Shown here: positions 1-8,399 of the stretch, in pieces
Layout of the letters: every line of letters starts with the position of its first letter
Position numbering within the stretch: position 1 is the first letter of the stretch
Assembly: GCA_963807235.1 (NCBI GenBank)
Contig: CAWEBF010000020.1
Coordinates: 1 to 64,000 of the forward strand
Direction of reading: 5' to 3'
DNA: 64,000 nucleotides
Source of the DNA: CAWEBF01 sp963807235
GTDB taxonomy: Bacteria; Acidobacteriota; Vicinamibacteria; Vicinamibacterales; UBA2999
The notes under the pieces: generated by a model
The model's input: the letters and a program-made list of their open reading frames with translations, nothing else
Told to the model about the DNA's origin: nothing
Database searches by the model: none
Made by a program: the position numbers and the translations under genes

Positions 1-1
1 T

Positions 2-178
2 CTCTGGGATCGGTGCATGGCGTTGTCGTATCACCTCTTCACCGTCTCGACGCAGGTGACGGGAGTATCCGAAGGGATCCAGTACGGCACCGCCGTCGTG
101 CTGATCGGCCTGGTGATCAGCGTCAACCTGCTCTCGATCGGCTTCCGCGTGTACCTCCGCGCCCGAAAACGGTGGTGA
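2..178 (+). CDS. pstA: Phosphate ABC transporter permease PstA, C-terminal end (truncated by window)
   Basis: Frame 2 is open from the window edge to TGA at 176-178 and encodes about 58 residues. It begins LWDRCMALSYHLFTVSTQV, continues with a hydrophobic helix (VVLIGLVISVNLLSIGF) and ends with a basic tail (RVYLRARKRW). This matches the conserved PstA C-terminus, where an MALPYHL-like element precedes the last membrane helix. PstA and PstC form the inner-membrane channel of the high-affinity phosphate importer. The stop overlaps the GTG start of the first pstB by GTGA, as expected of an operon. pstS and pstC would lie upstream, outside the window. Confidence 0.85.
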   Translation, partial: LWDRCMALSYHLFTVSTQVTGVSEGIQYGTAVVLIGLVISVNLLSIGFRVYLRARKRW

Positions 179-942
179 CTGACGCGGCCACGCCGCACGT
201 GTCGTTCCGCGACCTCTCGGTCAATTACGGGGCGAAGCGCGCGCTCGATCGACTGACGCTGGATATCCCCAGGCAGTCCATCTTCGGCATTATCGGCCCG
301 GCGAACTCCGGCAAGACTACGCTGCTCAAGTGCATCAACCGGACCATCGACTTCGTGACCGGGGTCCGCGTCACGGGCCAGGTGCTCGTCGACGGCGAAA
401 ACGTGTTCAAGATGCGCAACGTCTATGCGCTGCGGCGCCGCATTGGCATGGTGTTTCCGCTGCCCGTGGGGTTGCCGCTGTCGGTCTACGACAACGTCGC
501 CTATGCCCCGCGGATGGCCGGGATGACCGACCGCGCGGAGCTGGACGAACTGGTGGAAACCTGCTTGCGCCAGGCCGCGCTGTGGGACGAAGTGAAGGAC
601 CGGATGCAGCTTCTCGGCACCAAGCTGTCGGGCGGGCAGCAGCAGCGGCTCACGATTGCGCGCGCGCTGTCCCACCGGCCGGAGATCCTGTGCCTCGACG
701 AGTTCTCCATCGCGGTCGATCCAGTGACCACGATGAAGATCGAGGACGTGCTCGTCGAGCTGAAAGAGAAGATCACGATCGTGCTGGTGACCAATCTGGT
801 CCAGCAGGCCCACCGCCTCGCCGATCACGTCGCCTTCGTGAATTCCAGCAAGTTGATCGAGGTGGGCACGTGCTCGCAGATGTTCTCGGAGCAGCCTCGC
901 GAGAAGATGACCTTCGACTACGTGCGTGGGCACTTCGGATGA
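175..942 (+). CDS. pstB: Phosphate ABC transporter ATP-binding protein PstB, copy 1 (degenerate Q-loop and switch)
   Basis: 255 residues from GTG 175, which overlaps the pstA stop. Walker A is intact (GPANSGKTT, residues 41-49), as are the signature (LSGGQ, 151-155) and the Walker B acids (D175, E176). However, the Q-loop glutamine is replaced by proline (MVFPLP, P95, family MVFQRP), the switch histidine by asparagine (VTNLV, N207, family VTHNM), the LDEP proline by phenylalanine (F177), and the D-loop reads IAVD rather than SALD. The overall length and the C-terminal YVRGHFG match PstB. The next gene is a second PstB that starts inside this stop codon (ATGA). I infer that this subunit cannot hydrolyse ATP at its own Walker site but can supply a signature to a partner. 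Confidence 0.9.
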   Translation: MTDAATPHVSFRDLSVNYGAKRALDRLTLDIPRQSIFGIIGPANSGKTTLLKCINRTIDFVTGVRVTGQVLVDGENVFKMRNVYALRRRIGMVFPLPVGLPLSVYDNVAYAPRMAGMTDRAELDELVETCLRQAALWDEVKDRMQLLGTKLSGGQQQRLTIARALSHRPEILCLDEFSIAVDPVTTMKIEDVLVELKEKITIVLVTNLVQQAHRLADHVAFVNSSKLIEVGTCSQMFSEQPREKMTFDYVRGHFG

Positions 943-1721
943 GCGACGGTCCCGCCCCCCGGACGAGCATCTCGGCCCGCGATCTGTGCCTCTGGTATGG
1001 CGACTTCCAGGCGCTCAAGAACGTCACGGTGGACATTCGCGAAGGCATCATCACGGGCCTCATCGGCCCGTCCGGATGCGGCAAGACCACGTTCCTGCGC
1101 TCGCTCAACCGGCTCAACGAGCGCTACGGCAACGTGCGGACGACGGGCACCATCGAGATCCAGGGGAAGAACATCTACGACGCCGACGTCAGCCTTGGAG
1201 AGCTGCGGAAGTCGGTCGGGATGGTGTTCCAGCGCCCCAACCCGCTGCCGGTCTCGATCTACGAGAACATCATCTTCGGTCTTCGGGTGCACGATGCCAC
1301 CGAAGGCAAGAACCGCCGTCAGCTCGATGAGCTTGTGGAAGCGTCGCTCTCAGAGGTGGCGCTGTGGCACGATGTTAAAGACCGGCTGCACCGGAGGGCG
1401 ACGGGTCTGACGCTCGAGCAGCAGCAGAAACTCTGCATCGCGCGGCTGCTGCCGCTCAAGCCCAGCGTGATCCTGATGGACGAGCCCTGCTCGGCGCTCG
1501 ACGCCGCCGGCACGACCGCGATCGAACAATTGATGGACACGCTGCGGGGGAAGTACACGATCGTCATCGTCACGCACAACATGGCGCAGGCCAGGCGGAC
1601 CAGCGACGAGTGCATCTTCATGCTGCTCGGGGAGCTGATGGAGCACGGGCCGACATCGGAAATGTTCCTGCGGCCCAAGCGGACCGAAACGGAGATGTAT
1701 GTCGAAGGCCGATATGGGTAG
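939..1721 (+). CDS. pstB: Phosphate ABC transporter ATP-binding protein PstB, copy 2 (degenerate signature)
   Basis: 260 residues from ATG 939, overlapping the previous stop. Walker A (GPSGCGKTT, residues 43-51), Q-loop Q98 (MVFQRPNP), Walker B D181-E182 (ILMDEP), D-loop SALD and switch H213 (VTHNM) are all canonical. The ABC signature is not: the family LSGGQQQR position reads LTLEQQQK (157-164), so both glycines are lost. The changes are the mirror image of those in the upstream PstB. Known mechanism: in ABC dimers each ATP site pairs one subunit's Walker motifs with the other's signature. I infer that this subunit provides the single catalytic Walker site of a PstB1-PstB2 heterodimer. The operon continues to phoU 48 bases downstream. 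Confidence 0.92.
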   Translation: MSDGPAPRTSISARDLCLWYGDFQALKNVTVDIREGIITGLIGPSGCGKTTFLRSLNRLNERYGNVRTTGTIEIQGKNIYDADVSLGELRKSVGMVFQRPNPLPVSIYENIIFGLRVHDATEGKNRRQLDELVEASLSEVALWHDVKDRLHRRATGLTLEQQQKLCIARLLPLKPSVILMDEPCSALDAAGTTAIEQLMDTLRGKYTIVIVTHNMAQARRTSDECIFMLLGELMEHGPTSEMFLRPKRTETEMYVEGRYG

Positions 1722-1769
1722 GACGCGGCGCGCGCGGGCGCGCGAAGCGGGGGACGGAGGAGCGCAGGA

Positions 1770-2423
1770 ATGAGGAAGTTCGAGCTCGAGCTGGACAGCC
1801 TGAAGAGCCGTCTCCTGGAGATGGGCGAGGTCGCCGAACGCATGGTCGCCCGCGCCTCTGAGGCGCTGGTGCAGCGCGACCGCAAGATCGTCGCCGACGT
1901 GCTGGCCGGGGAGGAGACGCTCGACCGTTTCCAGGTGGAGATCGACGGCGAGGCCGTTCGTCTCATCACGGTGTACACGCCGACCGCCAAGGACTTGCGT
2001 TTCCTGCTGATGGTCGTCCGCATCAACACGGAGATCGAGCGGATCGGCGATCAGGCCGTCAACAACTGCGAGTACGTCGAGATGTTCCTCTCCAATCCGC
2101 CCGCTCGCCCGCTGCACGACCTGTCGCGGATGACCGACATCGCCTGCGAGATGGTGCATGGGGCGCTGGCCGCGCTGGCGTCCGAGGACGTCGAGATGGC
2201 GCGCCGGGTCGTGGCGCTCGACGACCAGGTGGACGCGTTGAACCGGCAGACCTTCACCGATCTCCTGGTTGACGGCGCCGACAACGACCCCGAGATGATC
2301 AAGCGATCGATGAGCCTGATCCTGCTGGCACGGTCGCTCGAGCGCATCGCCGACCACGCTGAAAACATCTGCGAGGAAGTCGTGTTCCTGGTCAAGGGTG
2401 AGGACATCCGGCATCAGGCCTGA
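1770..2423 (+). CDS. phoU: Phosphate signalling complex protein PhoU
   Basis: 217 residues, the usual PhoU length, preceded by a clear ribosome site (ACGGAGGAG). The protein has two helical repeats, each with the PhoU metal-cluster type motif: RINTEIERIGDQAVNNCEY in the first half and ARSLERIADHAENICEE in the second. PhoU bridges the Pst transporter and the PhoR kinase and represses the Pho response when phosphate is plentiful. It sits between pstB and phoR, the classical order. The reading frame is intact. Confidence 0.95.
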   Translation: MRKFELELDSLKSRLLEMGEVAERMVARASEALVQRDRKIVADVLAGEETLDRFQVEIDGEAVRLITVYTPTAKDLRFLLMVVRINTEIERIGDQAVNNCEYVEMFLSNPPARPLHDLSRMTDIACEMVHGALAALASEDVEMARRVVALDDQVDALNRQTFTDLLVDGADNDPEMIKRSMSLILLARSLERIADHAENICEEVVFLVKGEDIRHQA

Positions 2424-2435
2424 TTCGAGACAACT

Positions 2436-4202
2436 GTGCAGTTCCGAACCAAGATCTTCATCGGGTCGGTGGTGGCAGCCATCGTCTCGCTGGTGGCGTC
2501 GGAATTGTGGCTGGCCCGTCAGGTCCGCGAGGAACAGCAGGCCGCGCTCGTCGATCAGCTGACGACCGAAGCTAATCTCATCGCGCACTCCTTGCGCGGT
2601 GCCACCGTGGACGCCGATTTCGACAGCGTGGCCCGCGACGTCGGACGCGTGGTGAAGAGCCGCGTCACGCTGATCGCGGCTGACGGACGCGTGCTCGGCG
2701 ACTCCACACAGTCGCCGGAAGAGCGTGCCAATCTCGACAATCACGGCACGCGGCCGGAGGTCATCGAGGCAAGGGCGCGCGGCTTTGGCCAGGTCCGCCG
2801 CTATAGCGACACCGTGCGCGTGGACATGCTGTACGTGGCCGTCGCGTCCACGCACCCCGTGGTCCGGTTCGTCCGCCTGGCCAAGCCGGCGACCGAGGTG
2901 GACGCCCAGCTGAGAGCCATGCGGCGCATCAGCCTGATCGCCCTCGCGGTTGGCGTGCCTTTGGCGCTGCTGGTGGCGTGGATGAGCACCGCCCCGCTCG
3001 CCCGGCGCGTTCAGGCGATGGCCGGCGCGGCCAAGGCTTTCAAGGCCGGCGACCTGGGCAGCGGGCCGCGCGATTTCGGCAGCGACGAGCTGGGCTCGGT
3101 GGCGCACACGCTGGACGACGTGGCTCGCGAGCTGTCCCGCCGCGTGGGCGATCTGTCGCAGGACCGCGCGCGCATCGACGCGATCGTGGCGGGCATGGTC
3201 GAGGGCGTACTGGTCGTGGACAGCGAAGGACACATCCAGCGCATCAATGCCGCCGCCAGGCAGCTCCTCGGCCTCGGTGAGAGCGTGATGGGGAAACCCT
3301 TCTCCGTGGCGCTGCGGGACGCCGCGATCACCGATCAGCTGTCGCGTGCCCTCCAGGGCCAGGCCGACACCTCCGTGGAGTTGTCGCTCCAGCGCAGTCC
3401 CTCACGCACCATCGTGGCCAGGGCCTCAGCCGTCCCAAGCGACCGTGGCGGGGGCGCGGTGGTGGTGCTGCACGACATCAGCGACATCCGCAGGGTCGAT
3501 CGCATGCGCCAGGACTTCGTGGCCAACGTTTCTCACGAGCTGCGGACGCCGCTGACGGTGGTCCGCGGCTACGCGGAGGCCCTCGCCGAAGGATCGGTGG
3601 ACCAGGACGACGTCGCCGAGTTCGGCAGCGTGATCACCCGGCACGCCACGAAGATGGAGCGGCTCGTGGCCGACCTGCTGCGGCTGGCCCGGCTGGACGC
3701 CCACCAGGAAACGCTGGCCCTGGCCCCGTGCGATCTGAAAAGCGTTTTCGAGGACATCGTCGAGGACCTGAAACCCCTCATCGAGTCGAAGCGGCAGCAG
3801 GTGGCGATCCATATCGCGCCAGGTTCCGCGAGCGTCGTGGCCGACGGCGCCAAGATCCACGACGTCATTCGCAATCTCGTCGAGAACGCGGTCACCTACT
3901 CTCCCGAGTCTGCCGAGATCCGCCTCGAGGCGTGGTTCGCGGACGGCACCGCGCGGCTCACGGTTGCCGACAACGGGCCCGGCATTCCGGTGGAGGAGCT
4001 GCCGCGCATCTTCGAACGGTTCTATCGAGTCGATCCGTCGCGGGCTCGCCCCGGAGGCACGGGGCTCGGCCTGGCCATCGTCAAGCACCTGGTCGAGCTC
4101 CACGGCGGGCACGTGACCGCCGTCAACAGTTCGCTCGGTGGCGCCGTGTTCACCGTCGTGCTGCCGCAGCGGGCCCTGCCCGCCGAAGCCCGGAGCGCGT
4201 AA
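2436..4202 (+). CDS. phoR: Phosphate regulon sensor histidine kinase PhoR
   Basis: 588 residues starting at GTG 2436, 12 bases after phoU. Order: a first membrane helix near the N-terminus; a periplasmic stretch of about 130 residues; a second helix (LIALAVGVPLALLVAW); HAMP; a PAS-like domain (MVEGVLVVDSEGHIQRINA); HisKA with the phospho-acceptor histidine (ANVSHELRTPL); and an ATPase domain with N box (RNLVENAV), G1 (VADNGPGIP), F box (IFERFYRVD) and G2 (GTGLGLAIV). It senses Pst/PhoU status and phosphorylates a PhoB-type regulator. No response regulator gene lies in this window, so phoB is presumably upstream of pst or elsewhere. Confidence 0.92.
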   Translation: MQFRTKIFIGSVVAAIVSLVASELWLARQVREEQQAALVDQLTTEANLIAHSLRGATVDADFDSVARDVGRVVKSRVTLIAADGRVLGDSTQSPEERANLDNHGTRPEVIEARARGFGQVRRYSDTVRVDMLYVAVASTHPVVRFVRLAKPATEVDAQLRAMRRISLIALAVGVPLALLVAWMSTAPLARRVQAMAGAAKAFKAGDLGSGPRDFGSDELGSVAHTLDDVARELSRRVGDLSQDRARIDAIVAGMVEGVLVVDSEGHIQRINAAARQLLGLGESVMGKPFSVALRDAAITDQLSRALQGQADTSVELSLQRSPSRTIVARASAVPSDRGGGAVVVLHDISDIRRVDRMRQDFVANVSHELRTPLTVVRGYAEALAEGSVDQDDVAEFGSVITRHATKMERLVADLLRLARLDAHQETLALAPCDLKSVFEDIVEDLKPLIESKRQQVAIHIAPGSASVVADGAKIHDVIRNLVENAVTYSPESAEIRLEAWFADGTARLTVADNGPGIPVEELPRIFERFYRVDPSRARPGGTGLGLAIVKHLVELHGGHVTAVNSSLGGAVFTVVLPQRALPAEARSA

Positions 4203-4208
4203 CGACGC

Positions 4209-4235
4209 GTGACCTCCGTGTGACAACGACGTTGC
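4209..4235. promoter_or_regulatory. Candidate PHO-box-like 11-bp direct repeats
   Basis: GTGAC occurs at 4209 and 4220, and a weaker GTTGC at 4231, giving an exact 11-bp period in the 60-base gap between the phoR stop and the ppx start. PhoB/PhoP regulators of other phyla bind direct repeats with an 11-bp period. With only two good units this is suggestive only. Confidence 0.3.
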
Positions 4236-4269
4236 GTGGATGTCACGCCCCGCCGCTAGTGTGGGCCGA

Positions 4270-5245
4270 GTGCCCAAGCATGCGGCCATCGACGTCGGCA
4301 GCAACTCCATCCGCCTTCTGATCGCCGAGGTAGACGCGCTCGGCCGTATCACGCCCGTCCATGAGGATCGGGAGGTCGTGCGACTCGGCACAGGCGTGTT
4401 CCGGGACGGGCGGCTCTGCGGCACGTGCGATGGGCCTGGCCTGCCGCGTTCTGGCGCGGATGGCCGAGGCCACCGAGCGGCACCGTGTGGCCAGCGTGCG
4501 GGCCGTGGGTACATCGGCCTTGCGAGACGCCGCCAACAGGAGCGAGTTCGTCCTGAACGCCTCGGGCATCCTGGGGACGCCGCTCGAAGTGATCGGAGGG
4601 CTGGAGGAGGCTCGCCTCGTCCAACGAGGCGTGGCCGCCCAGTGGCCGCACGAGCACGAGCGCATGCTGATCATCGACGTTGGCGGCGGCAGCGTGCAGT
4701 TGATCCTCAGCGATCGCGAGCGGTTCGCCGCGGGCACGTCGCTACCCCTCGGGGCCGTGCGCCTGACCGAGGTCTTCGTGTCGAGCGACCCGCCGAGCGT
4801 TCGCGACGTCGCCCGGATGCGGCTCCACATCCGCGAGCAGATTGCCGGAGTCGCGGCTCAACTGCGGCACTCGGTCGTGCACCGCGTGATCGCCACGTCG
4901 GCAACGGCAGGCGCGATCGTGTGTGCCGTCCACAATCTGAAACGGTCTCACCGGCACCTGGCCGATCGGCTCGGCGCCACCGTGCAGCAAGTGGACGAGC
5001 TGCTCGGAGCGCTTGTGGATCGCGACTTGAAAGGCCGAGCCGGCGTCGTCGGCGTCGGCCGCCGGCGCGCGGAAATCATCGTGGCGGGGGTGGCGGTGCT
5101 CGAAGGCATCATGTGCGGCCTTCGCCTCCCCCAATTGCAGTATTCCACGGCTGGCGTACGCGAAGGCATCATCGCCGACCTGGCGCAACGCGGCGCCGTG
5201 GTGGGAGAGGATTCGCTGAGTTGGCTAAACGCTGCAGTGAATTAG
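4270..5245 (+). CDS. ppx: Exopolyphosphatase / guanosine pentaphosphatase family protein (Ppx/GppA), one frameshift
   Basis: The N-terminal part from GTG 4270 (GTG 4261 is also possible) reads PKHAAIDVGSNSIRLLIAEV, the first phosphate-binding motif of the ASKHA phosphatase fold, and continues to RLGTGVFRDGR. The frame then shifts at about 4410-4435 and resumes as MGLACRVLARMAEAT to the stop at 5245. The second part carries the ADP/phosphate motif (LIIDVGGGSVQLIL) and family segments such as RAVGTSALRDAAN and GRRRAEIIVAG. It degrades polyphosphate or pppGpp and fits a phosphate locus after phoR. A one-base consensus error is the simplest explanation of the shift. The assembled protein of about 325 residues is the normal length for short Ppx/GppA forms. 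Confidence 0.85.
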
Positions 5246-5364
5246 CTTCTGGGTTTTAACCAAATTCACTCGCGGTTTTCCGGCCCAGTTTCGCCGACCT
5301 TTACACTTCAGAAACACAAACGTTACGTGATCTTGGCGCGACGCCGTGCTTAGATCGGGGCGCC

Positions 5365-5658
5365 ATGTATCATCGTCAGCTGCAACGTGAGGATCACACC
5401 TTCCGTTTTCTCATCATCCCGACCAGGGGAGAGGGATGGGAGGTGCGTCAGGAGCGGGACAATCAGGTGCTGAGCACTCGACGCCTGTACGACTGGCACC
5501 GAGTGGAAAGCGCCCGCATGTGGTTCGCGACCGAGGTCGACCAGCTCCGCGCCGCCGGGTGGACCGAGGTCGGCTTCTTAGAATCGAGCCAGCACCCAAG
5601 GACGGTGTCGTCTTACGGCCAGCGGCGCCGGACGAGTGCCAGGTCGTACAGCCCGTAG
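5365..5658 (+). CDS. Hypothetical protein, 97 residues
   Basis: An open frame from ATG 5365 (MYHRQLQREDHTFRFL) rich in charged residues and tryptophan (EGWEVRQERD, YDWHRVESARMWF). It has no signal peptide or membrane segment. The upstream 119 bases are comparatively AT-rich and could hold a promoter (for example TTTACACTTC near 5300), but I see no convincing ribosome site. The last 15 codons overlap the 3' end of the convergent minus-strand gene, so the true C-terminus may be shorter or frameshifted. I do not recognise the family. It could be a small cytoplasmic regulatory protein. Confidence 0.5.
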   Translation: MYHRQLQREDHTFRFLIIPTRGEGWEVRQERDNQVLSTRRLYDWHRVESARMWFATEVDQLRAAGWTEVGFLESSQHPRTVSSYGQRRRTSARSYSP

Positions 5659-6268
5659 TCCAAGCGGCGGTTCAGTCCCAATTCGGCGCGTACGGCATTC
5701 TCCCGCTGGATGGCGCACGCTTCATGCGCTTGCTGTCCGGGCAGAGGGTCGGCGCACCGGCCCGACAGGTTGCCCGCCAGCAGGTACGGCAGCGCGTGGC
5801 CGTAGACCTCGTGGACGAGAATGCGGTCGAGGTCTCCTTCCATTTCGATCGGGAGTGCGGCCGTCTGGCGTCCCATGCGTTCGATCAGCGGCAGGTTCAC
5901 GACCACCAGCACGACGTCGACCCTGGCATCAGGGCCGGAACCGGTGCGATCTCGGCCAGGACGGAGTTGTCGAACGCTCCGACCGGTTGACCGTAGGGAT
6001 CGTCGGCGACAACGACTTCATCCGAGGTCACCACGATTGCGCGGCGGCCCGTGCCGGCCAACGCATCGAAAGCATGGCGCCAGAGGGCACTGCGACGAGC
6101 AATTCCGTTCAGGCGGGCCTGCAAAAGGGGGTGGGTCGTCCAGATCGTCGCAGCCGGACGCGTGTTCGTCGAGCGCACCAGCAGAGTCGGAGCCTGGGTG
6201 TTGACTCCCTCAGAGCCGCTGACGACTCCCAATGCCGCCAGGGCGACGCATGCGACAGAACGGGACAT
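5613..6268 (-). CDS. Secreted HExxH metallopeptidase-like protein, one frameshift
   Basis: The start is ATG 6268 with GGAGG seven bases upstream. The N-terminus is a signal peptide (MSRSVACVALAALGVVSGS). The first frame runs to about 5935 (AFDNSVLAEIAPVP) and shifts into a second frame that carries DVVLVVVNLPLIERMG and then LVHEVYGHALPYLLAGN, an HExxH zinc motif. About 25 residues later comes ACAIQRENAVRAELGL. The spacing and the ENxxRxELGL element resemble peptidases of the M91 (NleD-like) type, where a downstream acidic residue is the third zinc ligand. The substrate is unknown. Four phased 11-bp repeats lie about 70 bases upstream. Assignment to M91 is by motif only. Confidence 0.6.
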
Positions 6269-6338
6269 GGCCGACCTCCACGAGCTCGAATCAGCCGCTG
6301 GCGAGACCCTCCCTTCGGGCGCGCTCGCCTGGCCGCAC

Positions 6339-6378
6339 ACATTTCTACCATGTTTCTGTGGTGTTTCGTGTATGTTTC
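6339..6378. promoter_or_regulatory. Four phased 11-bp direct repeats (candidate OmpR/PhoB-type operator)
   Basis: Heptamers ACATTTC, ATGTTTC, GTGTTTC and ATGTTTC start at 6339, 6350, 6361 and 6372, exactly 11 bases apart (7 conserved plus 4 variable). On the minus strand this reads GAAACAY four times, about 70 bases upstream of the peptidase-like gene that starts at 6268. Tandem heptamers with an 11-bp phase are the layout bound by OmpR/PhoB-family regulators. Confidence 0.5.
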
Positions 6379-6463
6379 TGCGACGAGTTCTCGCCCTATG
6401 TTCGGCAGGAGAGGCCCGACCCCTGAACCGCCGCGACGGGATCCGTTGACGGCGGGGAGCCGG

Positions 6464-6970
6464 TCAGTTGTCGACGACGTAACTGAAGACCTTCCAGGCG
6501 CCGGATTTGCTCACCATGGACCCGCAGACCTGAATATCGGTTTCGGGTTCGCCCGCGCGATCGAACACGCAGCGTGGAGTCGTGGTGCACGACGTAGCTC
6601 GTGTAGCGCGTCTGGCGGGAGAACCTGACCCCAACAAGAGTCAGGTGCTCTCCTGCCGTGACGGCGCACGGTTTCGTCCAGTCTCAGGCGGCTCTTCTGG
6701 TGGAGGTCTCCCCACACATACGAGAAAGGGAGGTTTCGTTCGGGACGGGCGGCGGGTAGTTCCGGCCAGATGTGATCGCGAAATTCCTGTTCGCTCGAGC
6801 GCGAACGTCTCCAGCGCCGCCTTGTCGCCTCGCTCGAGTGCCGCGAGGACGGCCTGCGCAAGAGCCTCAGCAGAGGGGTGGGTGTTGGCGAGCGGCGGTG
6901 GAGACCCGCACGACGCAGCCGCGCCGGCGACGGCCAGGAGTCCCGTGCGCAGAAACGTTCGGCGGTGCAT
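6464..6970 (-). CDS. Tat-exported lipoprotein of unknown function, several frameshifts
   Basis: The start is ATG 6968-6970. The N-terminus HRRTFLRTGLLAVAG followed by AAASCG is a twin-arginine signal with a lipobox cysteine. The frame then breaks at least twice. A helical segment (AEALAQAVLAALERGDKAAL) continues in another frame as EQEFRDHIWPELPAA and FSYVWGDLHQKSRLRL, and the end (DIQVCGSMVSKSGAWKVFSY to VVDN) is in a third frame with stop at 6464-6466. The reconstructed protein of about 165 residues looks like a small NTF2/SnoaL-fold domain, but I do not recognise a named family. Repeated small shifts suggest poor consensus here. Confidence 0.55.
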
Positions 6971-6991
6971 TCTCACACAGCGTACACAAGA

Positions 6992-7018
6992 ACGGGCGAG
7001 CCCGTGGGGCTCGCCCGT
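6992..7018 (-). terminator. Strong hairpin between two minus-strand genes
   Basis: A perfect 11-bp inverted repeat (ACGGGCGAGCC with GGCTCGCCCGT) has a 5-nt loop. It lies 22 bases after the stop of the beta-helix gene read leftwards and just upstream of the lipoprotein start. The trailing sequence on the minus strand is only weakly T-rich (TTCTTG). Confidence 0.65.
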
Positions 7019-7039
7019 GTGATTCCTACGACCTGGATT

Positions 7040-8362
7040 TCAGTTCTGCGGAAAGGATGTCCACCCGTCCATCCAGTTTTCCGCCGGCGCCGGTGGAACG
7101 GCGCCGATGAACGTTACCGCGTCGAAGAAGCCGTCGTTCGGCGGCTGGATCGGGGCGAGCTGGCCGCCGGCCAGGGTCGCGATCGACGACGGCTGGAAGT
7201 TGGGTGCCTCATGGTTCGAACACGCCACGGTGGACACGCCGGGCTCGACGTTCGTCCGGATATTCGGGAACCGGCCGCTGTTGATGTAGGTCGTGACGCT
7301 GGCGTGCATCGGCGTCGTGATGTTCCACGATACGCCCGAACCCATCTGCGACGTTCCGATGTCCACCTGCGTCGTCGTCGCCTGGTCGCTGATCTGGAAC
7401 CCGACGGTCTTGAACCCCGTGATGAGGAAGTTGCGGATCGTGAAGGCCGTTCCACGGCGCAGGTTCGCGGCGCGTGGGCTTTCACCGCCCTCGTTCGTAT
7501 CGCGGTCGCCGCACATGGTCAGGTTGTAGATCTGCGGATGCGAGCGCGGCAGCACGTTGTTGTTGAACTCGTTGTTGTCCGCCTCGATGCCGTTGTCGGC
7601 GTCGTCGCCCCGCTGGGTCACGACCGCGAACTGCATGCGTCCGTTCCACCCAAACGTCCAGTCGATGCTGTCGTCCGCGGCATTGGACGTCACGATGTAC
7701 TTGGCGTCCACGGTTCCGCCGAACCATTCCAGTGCGTCGTCGCGGCTCATGTGCGCCTGCACGTGATGGACCGAGGTTCCCCGGCCGACGCCCTGGAAGG
7801 CGATCCCGTTCAGCTCGTTGTCCGGGCTGAACTCCACGCCCGAGAACTCGACGCGAACGTAGTGAAGGATTCCGCTGTTGTCGTTGTCGTCGGTGCCGCC
7901 GTAGACGCCGGTGTCGCCTTCGCCGGCGGCCTCGCCGCTGCCGAAGTTGACCCGCGCGCGGCCGTTGATGATGATGCCGCCCCAGTCGCCGCGCCCGCGC
8001 CGGCCGATCGGTTGATCGCTCGTGAACACGATCGGGGCGTCGCGCGGTCCCGATGGCGTTCAGCCGCCCGCCGCGCATCGACGATCAGCGTGCCAACGCT
8101 GCCGGCCTCGCCGATGATCCGGGTGCCCGGCGGCGATGTTCAACGTGGCGCCCTGCGCGAACGAACACCGCGCCGCGAAGCACGTAGTAGTTGCGTGTTG
8201 ACCCAGGTTCCGTGCCCGTGATTTCGCCGGTGACGACGATGACGGGCTTGTCGATGCCCGGCACGTTGACCGGCGGCGCCTGCTGGGAGTGGAGAGGCCG
8301 TCGAGCCGACCGCCAGGCCTGCGGCCATTGCCAGTCCGAACTGCGATACGTGGGAGATGCAT
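7040..8362 (-). CDS. Secreted beta-helix type surface protein adjacent to a TonB receptor, frameshifted N-terminus
   Basis: The intact C-terminal 329 residues (from about 8029) carry glycine/asparagine-rich repeats typical of right-handed beta-helix passenger proteins: GDWGGIIINGRARVNF, HYVRVEFSGVEF, NELNGIAFQGVG, DDALEWFGGTVDAKY. Upstream, three frames must be joined to give a signal segment (AMAAGLAVGSTASPL), then VIVVTGEITGT and YYVLRGAVFVRAG, the usual start of this family. The exact start, somewhere near 8310-8362, is uncertain. Proteins of this kind are commonly paired with a TonB-dependent receptor, and one follows upstream (8400-11216). The ligand is unknown. Proximity to the pst locus suggests phosphate-related scavenging, which is inference. 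Confidence 0.7.
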
Positions 8363-8399
8363 GATGTCTCGTCTGCTCCTCGATGATGCCGCATGGTGC

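Noticed and set aside
1350..3233. A 627-residue open frame on the minus strand opposite pstB2, phoU and phoR
   Set aside because: It is the complement of three well-conserved plus-strand genes; its Arg/His/Asp-rich composition is typical of antisense frames in GC-rich DNA.
5330..5352. Sigma-54 promoter (GG...GC) upstream of the small gene at 5365
   Set aside because: The GG to GC distance is 11 rather than the required 10 bases and the flanking consensus is poor.
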